A stretch of DNA of 25,159 bases from Chrysochromulina tobinii (taxonomy: Eukaryota; Haptophyta; Prymnesiales; Chrysochromulinaceae), in assembly GCA_001275005.1 (NCBI GenBank), contig JWZX01001775.1:1-25159 (forward strand), written 5' to 3'. The notes below the pieces were generated by a model, which made no database searches, was not told the DNA's origin, and saw nothing but the letters and a program-made list of their open reading frames with translations. Positions within the stretch are counted from its first letter, which is position 1, and each line of letters begins with the position of its first letter. The position numbers were made by a program, and so were the translations under genes. Below are positions 1-8,703 of the stretch, in pieces.

Positions 1-622
1 CTGTGCGGATTGGCGCGAGAAAAAGGGTTCCGGTTTCCGTGTCGGCAACGACTACTGGGAAGGGCCCTCTTGCTCGCGTCGGTCATCTCGGCGAGCGCGA
101 CGCGGCACCGACCGGCCTCGAGATCCTCGGTCGAGGCGCCTACGTCTCCCCCTCTTTCTCTCCCCCAATCCCCCATCTTATGCTTGACGCCACGGTCGAT
201 CTCGAGCCGATTTCCTCTTCGGCGTAAGAGTGGCGCTCATCGGCTCGAGATCGGCCCGTTACTTCTCACCTACTTGTTCTCCGAGGGCACGTATGTCAGC
301 ACTTATGACGTGTCACCTCTAGATGGACCCCCTCCGTCATCTCCGCCCACTCCCGTCCTCCCCTGCTGGCTTCCGGAGCACATTCGATAGGCTTCCGGTA
401 TGGTTGTCTGTTGTTTATGTATAGACTTGACTTGACATGAAGTCCGAGAAATTTCCGAGCACGGACCGAATAATAAGAACTCTCCCCTCGCCTCGTAAAG
501 TCGTATCGACGTACATGTACCTGGAAAGGAAAAGGTGTGATTTCGGGCCGCCCGAATCCCTGTGCGGGAACGACGTGGACGCGTGGAAAATGGAAGATAG
601 ACTCAGCTGCCTCGGAGCTGGC
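1..622. other. No confident gene; window edge
   Basis: No recognisable protein family is seen on either strand. The forward frame starting at base 2 reads CADWREKKGSGFRVGNDYWE near bases 2-61, which has a protein-like composition. It could be the last exon of a gene entering from the left, but it runs into Arg/Ser/Pro-rich translation and a stop near base 180. The rest is probably 3' flanking sequence between that possible gene and the reverse-strand gene ending at 623. An inverted repeat at 197-253 is listed separately. Confidence 0.3.
197..253. repeat. 15-bp perfect inverted repeat
   Basis: CGATCTCGAGCCGAT at 197-211 is the exact reverse complement of 239-253, with a 27-nt loop. It could fold as an RNA hairpin in a 3' flank, or be a remnant of a duplication. 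No T-tract follows, so a bacterial-type terminator is not implied. Confidence 0.5.
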
Positions 623-3600
623 TCAACCATCTCTGCGGCGCGGCTCGATCACATCGCTGAAGTGGTCGTCGACGATGACGAGAGATGGCGCAGACGAACG
701 CGTGGACGTGGAGGGGGGGGTCGTGGTGCTGATGCCCAGTGCGCGTAGCATCCTCATGCCGCTTGCGGTGGTGCGTGCGCCATTCAGTCCACCAGCGCTG
801 CGAACTGGGGGGGGGAGAGGTCCGTCTTGTGCCAAGAGATCGACCGCCCCGCTCGCTGACGCGCCAATGAGAGCGCGGCCGCCAGCTGCGTCGCCCGCGA
901 TCTCGCCGCGATCCCGGCGCGTCCGGTCCGCCGTGAGCGGTCGCAGTGGCAGCCTCATGGCCTCACCAAGCCCGGGGAGCGCCGTGGTGGGCACAGGGAG
1001 AGGCCTGTGGGTAACGCCGAACCCATCATCGCTCTCCTCCAAGGCACCATCCAAGGTGCGAGCGCCATCGTGAGCGCCATCGGCCGCAGCCGCTGCGCCC
1101 TCGGTCGAGGGCGTCATGGGCGGCGGCGGCGGCGAGGGCTCCCTGGCGCTCTCGCCAAGCCCGTCAGAGCCCGTCAGCGAGGCGCGAAGATGAGAGAGGG
1201 TGCCTTCCTTATATGGTACCTCGTCATGGCTCGAGCGTCGGCGTCGCTCCAGAGGTCGCTCCAGCGAGTCTGGCGAGAATGGCGAGGAGCTCATGCTCAG
1301 ACGGCTCTCGCGATCCATCGCGTACTCGGGGATCTCAGTGAGCTTCTCGAGCCCAACACGGCGCGACGCGTGCAGGCTCGCGCTCAGTGCGGCGCCAGAC
1401 ATCAGATCCGCCCGGCACAGCGCGTGGAGCACGTCCACGTCGACGCTGCGGAAGCGCAGCGAGAGGAAGCGCGCCTCGAGATCGAGATCGAGATTGAGAT
1501 CGAGCTCGAGAGCGACGGAGGCGCCGCCGGCGCTGCTGCCGTTGCTGCTGCCGTTGCTGCTGCCGATGCTGCCGCCGTTGCTGCCGCCGTTGCTGCCGCT
1601 CCCACCGATGGCGTAGCCGCTCTTGGTGGCGTCGATGGCGGGGGCGGTCGGGGGTTGGCTCAGGGCACGAGCCACGCGCTCGTACAGCACCGTACAGAGT
1701 GCTGTCGTGCCGCCTGGCGCGGCCTCGGGCGCCGTCTCGGGCGCGGCCTCGGGCGCCGTCTCGGGCGCGACCTCAGGCGCGGTCTCAGGTGTCTCAAGCG
1801 CCGTCTTGAGCGCTGCGTTGAGCTCATCGATGCGCGCGCCAAGGTATAGATCGAGCGCCGCGACGAGCGTGCGCATCAGCTGGAGCAGCCGACGCCCTTC
1901 GTCGTTCGCAGCGCCCGCGGCGGCGCCCGCGGGAGGGGGGGCAGGGGGCGTGGGTGGGGCTGCCCCGGTGGCGGCGGCGCGTCCACCACTCAGTCGCGAA
2001 GGAGAGTGGGGCGCTGGGGCGGAGGGCGCGTGTGCATCGAAGACGAGGCCCTGGGCAAAGGCGTCCAAGGCGGATCGCAAGATGGTCACAAAGCCTACTT
2101 CAAGCCCATGGCCGTAGCAGGCGGCCATTCCCGCGCGGCCGCCGCCCTCGCTCACGCCTTCTCCTGCGCCGCCGGCGCTCGGTACGGCGCCCGGTGCGGC
2201 GCTCGGTACGGCGCCCGGTGCGGCGCCCGGTGCGGCGCTCTGCCAGTCGAGCAGGATGAAGGTGAGCTGGCAGAGGTCTCCGAGCTTCTTGTGCAGCCGG
2301 CGCGAGAGGGGCACGAGCGCGGGCAGGCCCATCTCGAGGAGCCCGAGCGAGCCCATCGAGTACTCGAGCGCCGTGCTGAGCGCGTGCCCGAGACGGCGCT
2401 GCCAGATGCGCCGGCCGCCGCCGTAGCCGGCGCCGCCGTAGCCGCCCGCGTGCAGAAAGGCGAGCACCACCTCGCGCAGCGCCGCGCCGGCGGACGCGTC
2501 GGCATACACGAGTGCACGCGACTGCAACACCTCGAGCAAGTGCGCGCGAGCCACGGCGACCGAGGTGGCGTCGAAGACGACGGAGGGGGAGGGGGAGGGG
2601 GAGAGAGCGCCGTTGTGGGCGCCACTGCTGCTGCTACTGCCGCTGTGAACGGTCCTACTGCCGCTGTGAACGGCCCTCTCTGCGGCCTCGACGCCCGGCG
2701 AGGCGCTGTCTTGGGCGAGGTGATGGTAGACATGGAATCCGGCAGCATGCGCTACGGCCGCCGCTGCCTCCCGCTCCCGCTCGGCCTCGCGAGCCACCAG
2801 CCGCGAGAGGCCGGCGCTGCCCACCGCGGCGCTGCCAAGCACGGCGCTGCTGCTGCCGTTGCCGCTGCCAGCTCCAGCCGGATGGGGCAGCGCCGGCATC
2901 ACAGGCACGGGGAGCGCCGTGGTGGGCATATGGGGCGCCGTGGTGGGCATATGGAGCGCCGTGGTGGGCACAGGGAGCACCTCGTCGGCCGAGGCGGCGC
3001 TGCCGACGAGGGGGGCTCGTGGCCACACGCACCTCCCCTCGACCTCGAGACCCGTCGATGCTCTCACGAACTGATCTCGGAGTGATCTCGGAGTGATCTG
3101 GGACCTCCCCTCGCCCTCGAGACCCGGCTGCATGCTGAGCAGCCCGGCTGCCCGGCAGCCCTCGCCATCCGCGCCATCCGCGCCGCCCGCCGCGCCGCCC
3201 GCAGGGGGTCTGCCCACAGGGGGGCAATACGTCATCGCGCCGGCGCCGGCGCGTGTGAGGCGGAAGGCGCCCGACACGGCGCCCGCCGAGCCCGGAAGGT
3301 CGGCAGGGCGCGGCGGTTTCGCGTCGGGGGCGTTGGCCGTCTTGCACCTGTGGGGAGGATGGGGCGCCGTGGTGAGCACGCGCATGCTGGGCGGCTTCGC
3401 GTTGGGGGCGTTGGCCGTCGTGCACCAGTGCGCGAACTGCTCGCAGCGCAGATGGAACATGTCGTAGCCGGTGGTGCCCAGCTCGGCGCGCGCCCGATGC
3501 AGCGCGAGATCCACAGGCTCGCACTGCGCGTACTCGAGCGCCGTGATGGGCTCGCCCCGGCTGAAGGTCTCGAGGCTGACGAAACTGAGCTGGCGCTCCG

Positions 3601-6600
3601 TCGGAAGCCGAGCGCCGCTGCGGAGTGGCGGTGGGGGAGCGATCGCGGCGCCGCCGGTGCCGCCCCGCTTTCGGGCGTGGTGGATCACCTGCCAGAGGTG
3701 GGGGCGCCGTGGTGAGCGCTTGCATGCAGGGAGATGCCCCGCTGTCGTGCGTGGTGGAGCGTGGTGGAGCGAGGTGGAGCGTCGTGGAGAGCACCTCGCT
3801 GCCGCTGGGACCGCCATAGAAGATCGCATGGTGCCCCCGGGGAGGGCGAGGCCCACGCACCTGTGGGGGGCGAGGCAGAGAGCGGCGGCGCCGTGGTGAG
3901 CGCTTGCATGCGCGGAGCTTGGGAAGGGCGAGGCCCACGCACGAGGTGATAAGAGTGGCAATCAGTGGCAATCAGAGGCAATCAGAGGCCCACGCACGAG
4001 GTGATCAGAGTGGCAATCAGTGGCAATCAGTGGCAATCAGTGGCAATCAGAGGCCCACGCACGAGGTGATCGCCGCGGCGCAGCAGCCGTCCCGCTGAGT
4101 CGAAATATAGGACGCCGTGATGGGCGCCAAACGGGCAGTCGCAGAGCTCAACGAGCCTCTCTGCTTGCGCTTGACGATTCGCCTGCTCTCGGTGGCGATC
4201 AGTGACCATCAGTGACCATCAGAGTGGCAATCAGTGGCCATCAGAGTGGCGATCAGTGACCATCAATGGCAATCAGCGCACCTGCTCTCGGTGTGATCTC
4301 CGGCGTGCCTCGTGTCGAAGCATTCGCTCTCGTGAGGCCGCCTGGAGCACCGCCGCCCACGAGGCAATTAGTGGCAATTAGTGGCAATAAGTGGCAATAA
4401 GTGGCAATTAGTGGCAATTAGTGGCAATTAGTGGCAATTAGTGGCCGTTGAGCTCCCGTACCTGGAGCACCGCCGCCCACGACGTCTCCATCAAGTACTG
4501 GAGGGCCGCCTGCAACGTGGCGAGGCAGTAGCCGTGCCGGCCGAGGGCATGCTGCTTGGGCAGGAAGTCCGCAATGAAACGTGCCTGCGAGTAGAGCTGG
4601 GGCACCTGTGGGGAGAGGGGGAGTGGGTCCGGGCGCCGTGGTGAGCGTGTGCATGCAGGGAGCGCGCGTGGGAGAGAAGCACCTGTGCTCGGATGAGCAC
4701 GAAGTCGTGGGGGGAGGGGGAGAGGGAGAGGGAGAGGGAGAGGGCGCCGTGGTGAGCGCTTGCATGCACACCTGTGCTCGGATGAGCACGAAGACAAAGA
4801 GCGGCAGGAGCTCATCGGCCGCAATCTCGTCTGAGCTCGCCTCTGCCTGCAGCACCTTCCCACACTCGAGCGTGAGGAAGTTGAGCGCGCGGAGCACACG
4901 CTCGGCCTTGTGCAGCGGCGTCGAGCACGCGCTCATTTCACGCAACGCGTTCACAGTCCGCCGGTAGGGTCCGCAGCCTAGCGGACCGCACGCGCGTCCA
5001 CGCCATGCCTGCTGGATCAGGCGCGACGCGCGCAGCACCGTACGCTCGCGGAGGGCCTCCGCTCGCTCCGCCCACTCTGCCCGCTCCGCAAACGACGAGT
5101 CGGTCTGCGGGGGCGGCAACGTCCACAGATACGCGCGAAGGGCCGGATCCGGGCCTGTGGGCAGTAGCCATAGCTCCTTGCGCAGTCCAAGATGCTGCGG
5201 AAGCAGTGCGCGCATCTCGACGAGCTGCTGCCGGTAGATGGCGTCGGGCTCCGCGCACATGGCGGTGTAGAGCGTCCTAAGGGTCGGCCAAGCGACCTGT
5301 GGGGAGAGGGGAGAGGGGAGAGGGGAGAGGGGAGAGGGCTCCGTGGTGAGCACACGCATGCAGCGAGGCGTCATGAGGGTCGGCTTAGCTAGCGAAGATC
5401 GCCTCAAACGCGCAGTCGAAGAGCGTCGGGCAATCAGGGGCAATCAGGGGCAATCAGGGGCACTGAGTGGCACTGAATGGCACTGAGTGGCAATTAGTGG
5501 CAATACCTCGAAGATCGCCTCGGACGCGCAGTCGAAGAGCGCCGCCGCGGGCAGCAGCGCCGAGTACTCCCGCAGCGCGGGCAGCTGTGCGATGAGCGAC
5601 TCATCAAGCACCTCCTGCATGGCAAGGACTTCTTTGACCGCATCCTCCATCTGCCGGTTCGCCTCCCACATCGAGATCGGACCGAGCGGGCCGGTGCCCG
5701 CGCCATTGGGACCGACGGCGCCCCCAGCGAAGGGGCCCTCGCCTTCCCCGAGATTGCCCCCGAGATTGCCCCCGAGATTGCCCCCGAGATTGCCCCCGAG
5801 ATTGCCCCCGAGATTGCCCCCGAGATTTTCGCCGGCGAAGGGGCTCTCGCCATCCCCGACGGAGCCCATCGAGATGGTCTCGCCCATGGAGCAGACGGAC
5901 ATCGTCTCCTCGAGAGAACCTGTGGGCTGTGCGACTGTGAACTCTCGCCCAAGCTGTGAACTCCCGCTGTGAACTCCCACTGTGAACGCTCGCTGCCTCC
6001 CGCTGCCCGCGCCTGCCCCGGGGCCAGTGGCCCTGGCGGCTGCCCTCGCGGCGGTAAGCGCCGCATTGGCGGCGTGGATGGCGGGTTCGAAGCGTGTCGC
6101 AAAGTCAGCGGCGCGAGAGTGCAGCAGCTGCGCGAGAGGGTGCGAAGATGAGGGACGGAGCCACTCCCGCAACATGTGCACCGGACCGCCCGCGCCGCCG
6201 TCGCCAACGCCATCAGCACCGCCACCGCCACCGCCACCGCCAACCCCGTCGGCCGCCGGCGCCGTCGCGGGGTTGGATTGAAAAGGCGCCGAGTTGAGCA
6301 GCGCCTGCTCGCACCGTCGCTGCTCGTCGTACTGCGATGGCGTGAGATGCGCGCCCCCGAGGCACCGAAGCATCCCCTCCTCTGCCAGGAAGACCTCGGT
6401 GCCACGTGCCACTAGCACCGGAGGCGCGCGCATCCCCCCCTCGAGCTGAGCGCCGTGCTGAGCGCCGCCCACACCGGGGGGTAGAGGTGTCCGCGTCGGC
6501 GCCGCCGCCGCCCTTGGCTTCGGCCCCGGCCCCGGCCCTCTCCTTGCTCTCCAGATCGCCATCTCCCCCGATCACCATCTCGTTGCTCCCCAATGCCGGC

Positions 6601-8703
6601 GCGCCAACCTCCTTGAGCGAGAGAGAGTCGATGGCGGAGTCCAGCCAGTCGGTGGTATTCACCAACGGACGATGCGACGGCGCGAAGGTGCTGCCGCGAG
6701 CAGCCGACCGGCCGAGAAGGGAAGCTGCCGGCGGCGGCGGGCGCGGTGGCAGCGGGCGCGGCAGCACGCACGTGCGCAGCAGCTCGCCGGTCGCCACGTG
6801 GTACGTCGACAGGGTGCGCGTCATCGATCGGAAGGCAAGCAGCAGCGGTGGCACTACACAGAGCGCGTCGGGCACGCCCTCTGTCCATAGGACACTCGGG
6901 CGCATAGCGAGCTGGCCGATGTCGAAGAGGAGCGCCGCATGTATGCCGCCGCCCATCTCCCCCTGCAGCAGCTGCTGCCCCCCGGTGAGCGAAAGCAGCG
7001 GGGGAGCTGCATCGCTCGCGTCGTAGTCGCTCGAGAGACTCATCCGACGGATCCATAAACGGCGACGGACTCGAGAGGCTCGGCTTGCCTCCCCACTCCA
7101 CGCGCCGTCACGAGCGGGCGCCGTGCCGGGCGCACCCGGACCCAGTGGCGAGGTCGAGGGCGCCGTGTTGGGCTGGGCACTGGCGGCGGCCTCGGCGTCC
7201 TCCCAGCTCGGCGCGTACCTGATGAGGGAGGCTCTGATTAGGGAGGCACCCGCAGGCCATCAGGGGCAATCAGGGGCCATCCGAGGCGGTCCGAGATGGT
7301 GCTCAGGATGGCGCGGTCATCAGGGGCAATCAGGGGCCATCCGAGGCGGTCCGAGATGGCGCTCAGGATGGCGCGTACTGCCAGCCGCTTCCGTCGGCCA
7401 TATGCTCAAAGCCAACGCGCCATCCTGAGCACCAATGGCGGCCCGGCAGGGTGGGTGTTGCCTCGCCCTTGGAGCGATACCAGACGGCCCGCGCCACATC
7501 CAGGAAGCAACGGCCGCCCTGCTCGGGCACCCAACTGCCCAAGGTGCCGCCGCGCCCGCCACCGCCGCCCATGACGACGGCAGCGGCCAGCCCGCCGCTC
7601 TCCGCGCCCGCTACCGTGCTCACGGCGGCAGCGGACGCGGCAGCGGACGCGGCAGCGCTGCCACTCGGGCTGGGCTCCCAGAGCATCTGTTCCACCAGGT
7701 GCACCTCATCCGCGTGCCGTGTCCCTCCGAAGACTCCGCCCGCCAGCAGGACTCTGGGACGGTCGGCGTAACGGTCGGCTGGGGCCGGAGGCGCGGGGCG
7801 CGACCTGCTGCGCCAAGAAGGCGAGCGCCTCGGCTCGCCCCTACCAGCGCCGCAAGCGCCGCCGCCGCTGCCAAAGCGGCTGCGCCGAGAGGACGAGCCT
7901 GTCGAAGATGAGGCGGAGGCTGTCCGCTGCGGCAGAGCGGCTGGCTCCATGACGCCGAATGGCTCCGTCGACGAGGTGGGCCCCTCCGCCGCCGCCGCCA
8001 TCGAAGGCGTCGCAAGTGCGGGCGCGAGGAGTGCGGAGCTGGTCGAGCTGCCGAGACCAGCGGCCGGCGCCTCGGTGGGCGCGTTTCTCGGCGAGCGTAG
8101 ATGCAGCCGCCACACCTCAATCCCAGTCGCCGCGTCGAGGACCACGTGGCACGTCGGATGCGCCACGCACAGCATTGCATCGCGCCACAGCAGCGCCGCC
8201 ACGGGCTCACGCACGCGGATCTTGGCGTAGATCTTCGTGCGCAGCTGCTGCGGACCAACCTGTGCGTCGCCCGCGCCATCGTCGACGTTGAGCAGCAGCA
8301 GCCAGCCAAACGTTGCCGCGCACACGCGTGCAGGCTCCGAGCGGCTGCTGCGCTTGCTCATCTGCTGCGCGACGAGGTTCTTCTCCTGCACGCAAAAGGC
8401 ACCCGTGCAGCGCGTGGCGATCGTACCGCGGTCGAGCCGTCGCAATGCAGGCACCGTGCGCACGCTCAGCTCGCCCGCACTGCCTACAATCAGCAAGCCT
8501 GGAAGCAGCAGCACAACGCCCTCGACGACGGCCTCAGTGCCCGCTAGGAGGATCGTATCGGACGCCTGGTTCCATTGATCGTCGGCGAGGCGGGTGTACA
8601 GTGCGAGACGCCCATCATGGGTGCCCACAACGATCGTGAGAGGGTCCAGCACCAGCAGGCACGACGCATGGCCAATCGCAGCTGCGCTCGGCGGAGCCGC
8701 CAT
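623..8703 (-). CDS. CNH-VPS9-LRAT multidomain protein (multi-exon)
   Basis: The proposed exons (- strand) are 8703-7379, 7218-6473, 6411-5507, 5296-4772, 4605-4462, 4341-4282, 4182-4063, 3860-3795, 3688-3426 and 3347-623. Joined, they total 6879 nt, exactly 2293 codons with a TGA stop. The start at 8703 has A at -3 and G at +4. Residues about 1-195 and 535-592 resemble a CNH beta-propeller of the VPS39/TGFBRAP1 type (VVGTHDGRLALY; PVAALLWRDAMLCVAHPT; P..LCVVPPLLLAF). Residues about 1115-1210 form a VPS9 domain (ADELLPLFVFVLIRAQ|VPQLYSQARFI...GYCLATL). The Asp, Pro and Tyr of the Rab-GEF surface are present, but the usual Thr is displaced by one residue. An IQ-like motif lies near 1083-1093. 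Residues about 1270-1385 form an LRAT/NlpC-P60-type domain: GDHL, HHAIFYGG, VIHH, and nucleophile Cys1379 in RCEQFAHW. The C-terminal ~900 residues contain one helical segment (nt about 2575-2245) and are otherwise Ala/Pro/Ser-rich. A role in endosomal Rab5-type activation coupled to lipid or acyl chemistry is inference. The exon 2/3 junction is the least certain. Confidence 0.72.
3033..3104 (-). other. Possible optional intron (72 bp) in the last exon
   Basis: GGGGAG|GTCCCAG...GGGGAG|GTGCGTG is flanked by a 24-bp repeat (3031-3054 and 3103-3126, one mismatch) spaced by 72 bp. It has the same geometry as the better-supported introns. It is in frame without stops, so the reading frame cannot decide whether it is spliced. 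Confidence 0.4.
3348..3425 (-). other. Intron 9 (78 bp)
   Basis: GCGCACTG|GTGCACG...CCCCACAG|GTGCAAG keeps the frame (FAHW|CKTANAP). A 37-bp segment is repeated with three mismatches at 3312-3348 and 3390-3426, exactly 78 bp apart. The motif copy is at 3360-3390. Because 78 is a multiple of three and no stop occurs, retention would only add 26 residues. Confidence 0.7.
3689..3794 (-). other. Intron 8 (106 bp)
   Basis: AGCGAG|GTGCTCTCC...CTCTGGCAG|GTGATCC joins GPSGSE to VIHHA, completing the LRAT histidine region. The CGCCGTGGTGAGC...GCATGC motif lies at 3701-3731. No long flanking repeat is seen, only the shared CACCT at the splice sites. The upstream part contains a short CGTGGTGGAG-type repeat (3752-3785). 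Confidence 0.75.
3861..4062 (-). other. Intron 7 (202 bp), three stacked units inside the LRAT domain
   Basis: CACCTC|GTGCGTGGG...CCCCACAG|GTGCGTGGG joins GDHL to VRGPRPP in frame. GAGGCCCACGCAC starts at 3848, 3930, 3985 and 4050, giving units of 82, 55 and 65 bp that sum to the 202-bp intron. The 82-bp unit carries the CGCCGTGGTGAGC...GCATGC motif (3887-3911); the other two carry GTGGCAATCA decamers. Confidence 0.75.
4183..4281 (-). other. Intron 6 (99 bp)
   Basis: GAGCAG|GTGCGCTG...CACCGAGAGCAG|GCGAATC joins SHREQ to ANRQA in frame. The 13-bp sequence CCTGCTCTCGGTG occurs at 4182-4194 and 4281-4293, 99 bp apart, equal to the intron length. The interior consists of TGATTGCCAC/TGATGGTCAC-type decamers on the sense strand. 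Confidence 0.75.
4342..4461 (-). other. Intron 5 (120 bp) filled by a decamer array
   Basis: Exon 5 ends CTCCAG|GTACGGG, and the intron ends ...GGTGCTCCAG|GCGGCC. A 22-bp segment is repeated exactly at 4341-4362 and 4461-4482, 120 bp apart, equal to the intron length. The interior is almost entirely the decamer GTGGCAATTA. Confidence 0.75.
4361..4445. repeat. GTGGCAATTA decamer array
   Basis: About eight head-to-tail copies of a 10-bp unit GTGGCAATTA (variants GAGGCAATTA and GTGGCAATAA) fill intron 5. Related GTGGCAATCA and GGGGCAATCA decamers occur at 3956-4049, 4226-4275, 5431-5506 and 7261-7340, always inside predicted introns of the same gene. Confidence 0.9.
4606..4771 (-). other. Intron 4 (166 bp), two stacked units
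   Basis: It splits the VPS9 domain between LIRAQ and VPQLY. It is made of an 89-bp unit flanked by identical 25-bp repeats (4680-4704 and 4769-4793) and a 77-bp unit flanked by GCACCTGTG (4602-4610 and 4679-4687); 89 + 77 = 166. Each unit carries one CGCCGTGGTGAGC...GCATGC motif (4742-4768 and 4631-4660) and a pyrimidine tract before the 3' splice site. Confidence 0.8.
5297..5506 (-). other. Intron 3 (210 bp), compound
   Basis: The donor GAG|GTATTGCC and acceptor CCCCACAG|GTCGCTTGG join IFE to VAWPTL in frame. A 33-bp copy of the upstream exon end (31/33 identical) lies at 5393-5425, matching 5509-5541. The intron also holds CAATCAGGGG/CACTGAGTGG-type decamers (5431-5506), an AGAGGGG tract, and one copy of the CCGTGGTGAGC...GCATGC motif at 5338-5365. 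Confidence 0.75.
6412..6472 (-). other. Candidate intron 2 (61 bp)
   Basis: The CNH-end frame and the following exon frame differ by one base here. A GT-AG segment (GTGGGCGG...GTGCTAG) of 61 bp restores the frame, joining ...TSTPR to ...ARGTEVFLAEEG. No flanking direct repeat of matching spacing is seen. A one-base error in the seven-C run near 6434 would be an alternative explanation. Confidence 0.45.
7219..7378 (-). other. Intron 1 (160 bp) with duplicated 60-bp unit
   Basis: On the - strand the intron begins GTACGCGCC and ends CATCAG; splicing joins TGG-CA|G-TAC in frame. GGCGCGTAC occurs at 7210-7218 and 7370-7378, 160 bp apart, equal to the intron length. Inside are two near-identical 60-bp units (7261-7320 and 7321-7375) carrying GGGGCAATCA, a decamer shared with other introns of this gene. 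Confidence 0.65.

Noticed and set aside
2006-3085. Forward 359-aa frame
   Set aside because: It lies opposite the last exon of the CNH-VPS9-LRAT gene and encodes repetitive Arg/Gly/Ala sequence without domains.
6412-6472. Treating the CNH part and the VPS9 part as two separate genes
   Set aside because: A GT-AG intron restores the frame here, and all later exons then total a multiple of three to the final stop; no start or stop signals of a second gene are needed. This junction still needs cDNA.
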